Translations under genes and position numbers: made by a program | The notes under the pieces: generated by a model | Told to the model about the DNA's origin: nothing | The model's input: the letters and a program-made list of their open reading frames with translations, nothing else | Databases searched by the model: none | DNA from: Janthinobacterium sp. | Lineage (GTDB): Bacteria; Pseudomonadota; Gammaproteobacteria; Burkholderiales; Chitinibacteraceae | DNA length: 64,000 bases | Reading direction: 5' to 3' | NCBI GenBank assembly: GCA_025360045.1 | Contig: JANYCY010000052.1 | Coordinates: forward strand, 1 to 64,000 | Shown here: positions 62,386 through 64,000 of the stretch, in pieces | Numbering within the stretch: the stretch's first letter is position 1 | Layout of the letters: each line of letters opens with the position of its first letter

Positions 62386-63605
62386 ACGTTATGCAATTCG
62401 ATCTCAATGTTTTTATTGTTGAAGATAGCCTCATCCAAAGAATGCATGCAGCCGCGCTCTGTACTGAGCTTGGGCTTTGTGTCATGGGTGAAGCATCGGA
62501 CGGCAACGAAGCGCTGCTCATGCTGCAAAACATGCCATTGCCCGACGTCATGCTGATTGATTTAGAAATGCCCGGCATGGATGGTATTGAACTCATCCAA
62601 GAGCTGGCCCATAAGTCCATCCCCGTTTCTATTATTGTTTCGAGCGCAAAAGAAGACGCACTCATTGCCTCGGTAGAAACGATGCTGCAAGCCTATGGAC
62701 TTCCTGTGCTAGGTGCAATCAAAAAACCGCTGACGCTGACCCAGCTAGACAAAGCATTTGGTAAATTTAAGCCTATCTCAGAAGAGCAACTTCAGAAGAG
62801 GCCAGAAGTCGTGATGGCCTCATCGGAAATCACCCGTGCATTAATTGAACACCAGTTTGTTATCTATTTCCAACCTAAAATCTCGATTAAAACGGGCGTA
62901 ATCAAAGGCGTTGAAAGCCTTATTCGCTGGCAGCACCCAGAGAAAGGGTTAATCATGCCTTCGCAATTTATTGCGATTGCGGAAGAGCATGGCTTAATTA
63001 ATGAATTAACAATGGAAGTTCTCGATTTAGCACTACAGCAATGCCGCCATTGGCATGAGCGCGGCTTAAAAATCACCGTCGCCATTAATTTATCCATGCT
63101 GTCTTTATCAAACTCTGCTTTTGCAGAGCAAATTTCACAAAAAGTGGCGAGCTACTCGATAGACCCCAGCTTTATCATGTTAGAAATCACCGAAACCGCC
63201 GTCATGGGCGATGTGGGCAATGCACTCGGCACGCTAGCAAGGCTAAGACTAAAAGGATTTGGTCTCTCCATCGACGACTATGGCACCGGGTTTTCATCGA
63301 TGCAGCAGCTCTCCCGCATCCCCTTCACCGAGCTAAAACTAGATCGCTCCTTTGTCGATGGCGCGCATGCCAAGCCTCATCTACGCGCCATTTTGGCCAG
63401 CGCCATTGAAATCGCAAAGAAACTAGATCTAAGAAGTGTTGCAGAAGGAGTAGAAAACGAGGATGACCTCACTGTCTTAAAAGAATTGGGCTGCGATATT
63501 GTACAAGGCTACCTGACTGCGAAACCTATGCCAGGAGAGGAAGTTGTACCTTGGCTAAAAAGTAACAATCAACGACTCCGAGACCTATGCAAACCTTTGC
63601 CTTAG
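62382..63605 (+). CDS. Response regulator with EAL domain (predicted c-di-GMP phosphodiesterase)
   Basis: [20 protein letters not shown]-type [37 protein letters not shown]; overlaps cheB. Confidence 0.93.
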   Translation: MNVMQFDLNVFIVEDSLIQRMHAAALCTELGLCVMGEASDGNEALLMLQNMPLPDVMLIDLEMPGMDGIELIQELAHKSIPVSIIVSSAKEDALIASVETMLQAYGLPVLGAIKKPLTLTQLDKAFGKFKPISEEQLQKRPEVVMASSEITRALIEHQFVIYFQPKISIKTGVIKGVESLIRWQHPEKGLIMPSQFIAIAEEHGLINELTMEVLDLALQQCRHWHERGLKITVAINLSMLSLSNSAFAEQISQKVASYSIDPSFIMLEITETAVMGDVGNALGTLARLRLKGFGLSIDDYGTGFSSMQQLSRIPFTELKLDRSFVDGAHAKPHLRAILASAIEIAKKLDLRSVAEGVENEDDLTVLKELGCDIVQGYLTAKPMPGEEVVPWLKSNNQRLRDLCKPLP

Positions 63606-63657
63606 CCACCTTGCTTTCTGAAGGGGCAATCCTATCAACTCAAGAGAAACATTTTTC

Positions 63658-63716
63658 CTAGGGCGGGTAAAACCCGCGAGCCAAGCTAAAAATACGCGGC
63701 TTGCGCCCGCCCTAAG
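63658..63716. repeat. Repeat family B palindrome
   Basis: cctagggcgggtaaaacccgcg...cgcggcttgcgcccgccctaag, with the tail gattcaatgtttgtcatt shared with 32576. Confidence 0.78.
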
Positions 63717-63775
63717 TTGATTCAATGTTTGTCATTATGTTGCAACGACTGCGTCTCAGCCTTGCAATACCCAGC

Positions 63776-64000
63776 CTACTCCAGCAATGCTGGTTCAGGC
63801 TCGCCTTCCAGCTTCACTTGCTCAATTTCGACAAAACGGCGAGAAATTTTATCGCTGGTAATGCTCACCTGCTGCACATCGTCATTCACCTGACGAATAT
63901 GCGTGGCAAGCTTTTTCATTCTGTCGTCAAAGCGAGTAAATTCCTGCCCCAGCTTACCCAGCGCCTCTTTAATGATATGCACTTGCTTGCGTGTTTCCAC
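63776..64000 (-). CDS. rmuC: RmuC-family DNA recombination protein, C-terminal part (continues beyond the window)
   Basis: LGKLGQEFTRFDDRMKKLATHIRQVNDDVQQVSITSDKISRRFVEIEQVKL. Confidence 0.75.
   Translation of the reverse strand: METRKQVHIIKEALGKLGQEFTRFDDRMKKLATHIRQVNDDVQQVSITSDKISRRFVEIEQVKLEGEPEPALLE

Overview
A 64 kb window from a betaproteobacterial, Neisseriales-like chromosome (the taxonomic guess is inference from gene content and protein style). It is mostly dense housekeeping, metabolic and signalling genes. Recognisable loci: a methyl-accepting chemotaxis protein (MCP), a znuCBA zinc importer, a heavy-metal P-type ATPase with a divergent CadR/ZntR-like MerR regulator, frdABCD, a Ser/Thr kinase-HDOD-GAF protein, pnuC-nadR-like, a sigma54 activator followed by a five-gene branched-chain-amino-acid-type ABC operon, a PHB-oligomer hydrolase and 3-hydroxybutyrate dehydrogenase, glutaminase, cysS, clsB-like, an orphan flagellin, a GGDEF protein, a class-1A-like pyrD, ansB, astADBE, and a chemosensory operon (STAS-cheA-mcp-cheW-cheD-cheB-REC/EAL) with no cheR or cheY. 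Many intergenic gaps carry imperfect palindromic repeats, grouped here into families A-D plus singletons, some nested. The most unusual structure is partial gene-end duplication. The 5' ends of znuC (107-bp period) and the kinase gene (74-bp period) are each preceded by a diverged truncated copy whose short ORF ends in an ATGA overlap with the intact gene. The 3' end of astA (48 bp) is duplicated on both sides of a palindromic repeat, keeping both the astA C-terminus and the probable astD ribosome-binding site. Other items: a flagellin with an EF-hand-like loop, sigma28 promoter and TTG start; a good sigma54 promoter match before the ABC operon; a 149-bp element with perfect 14-bp inverted ends. 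All calls are by eye, without database searches.
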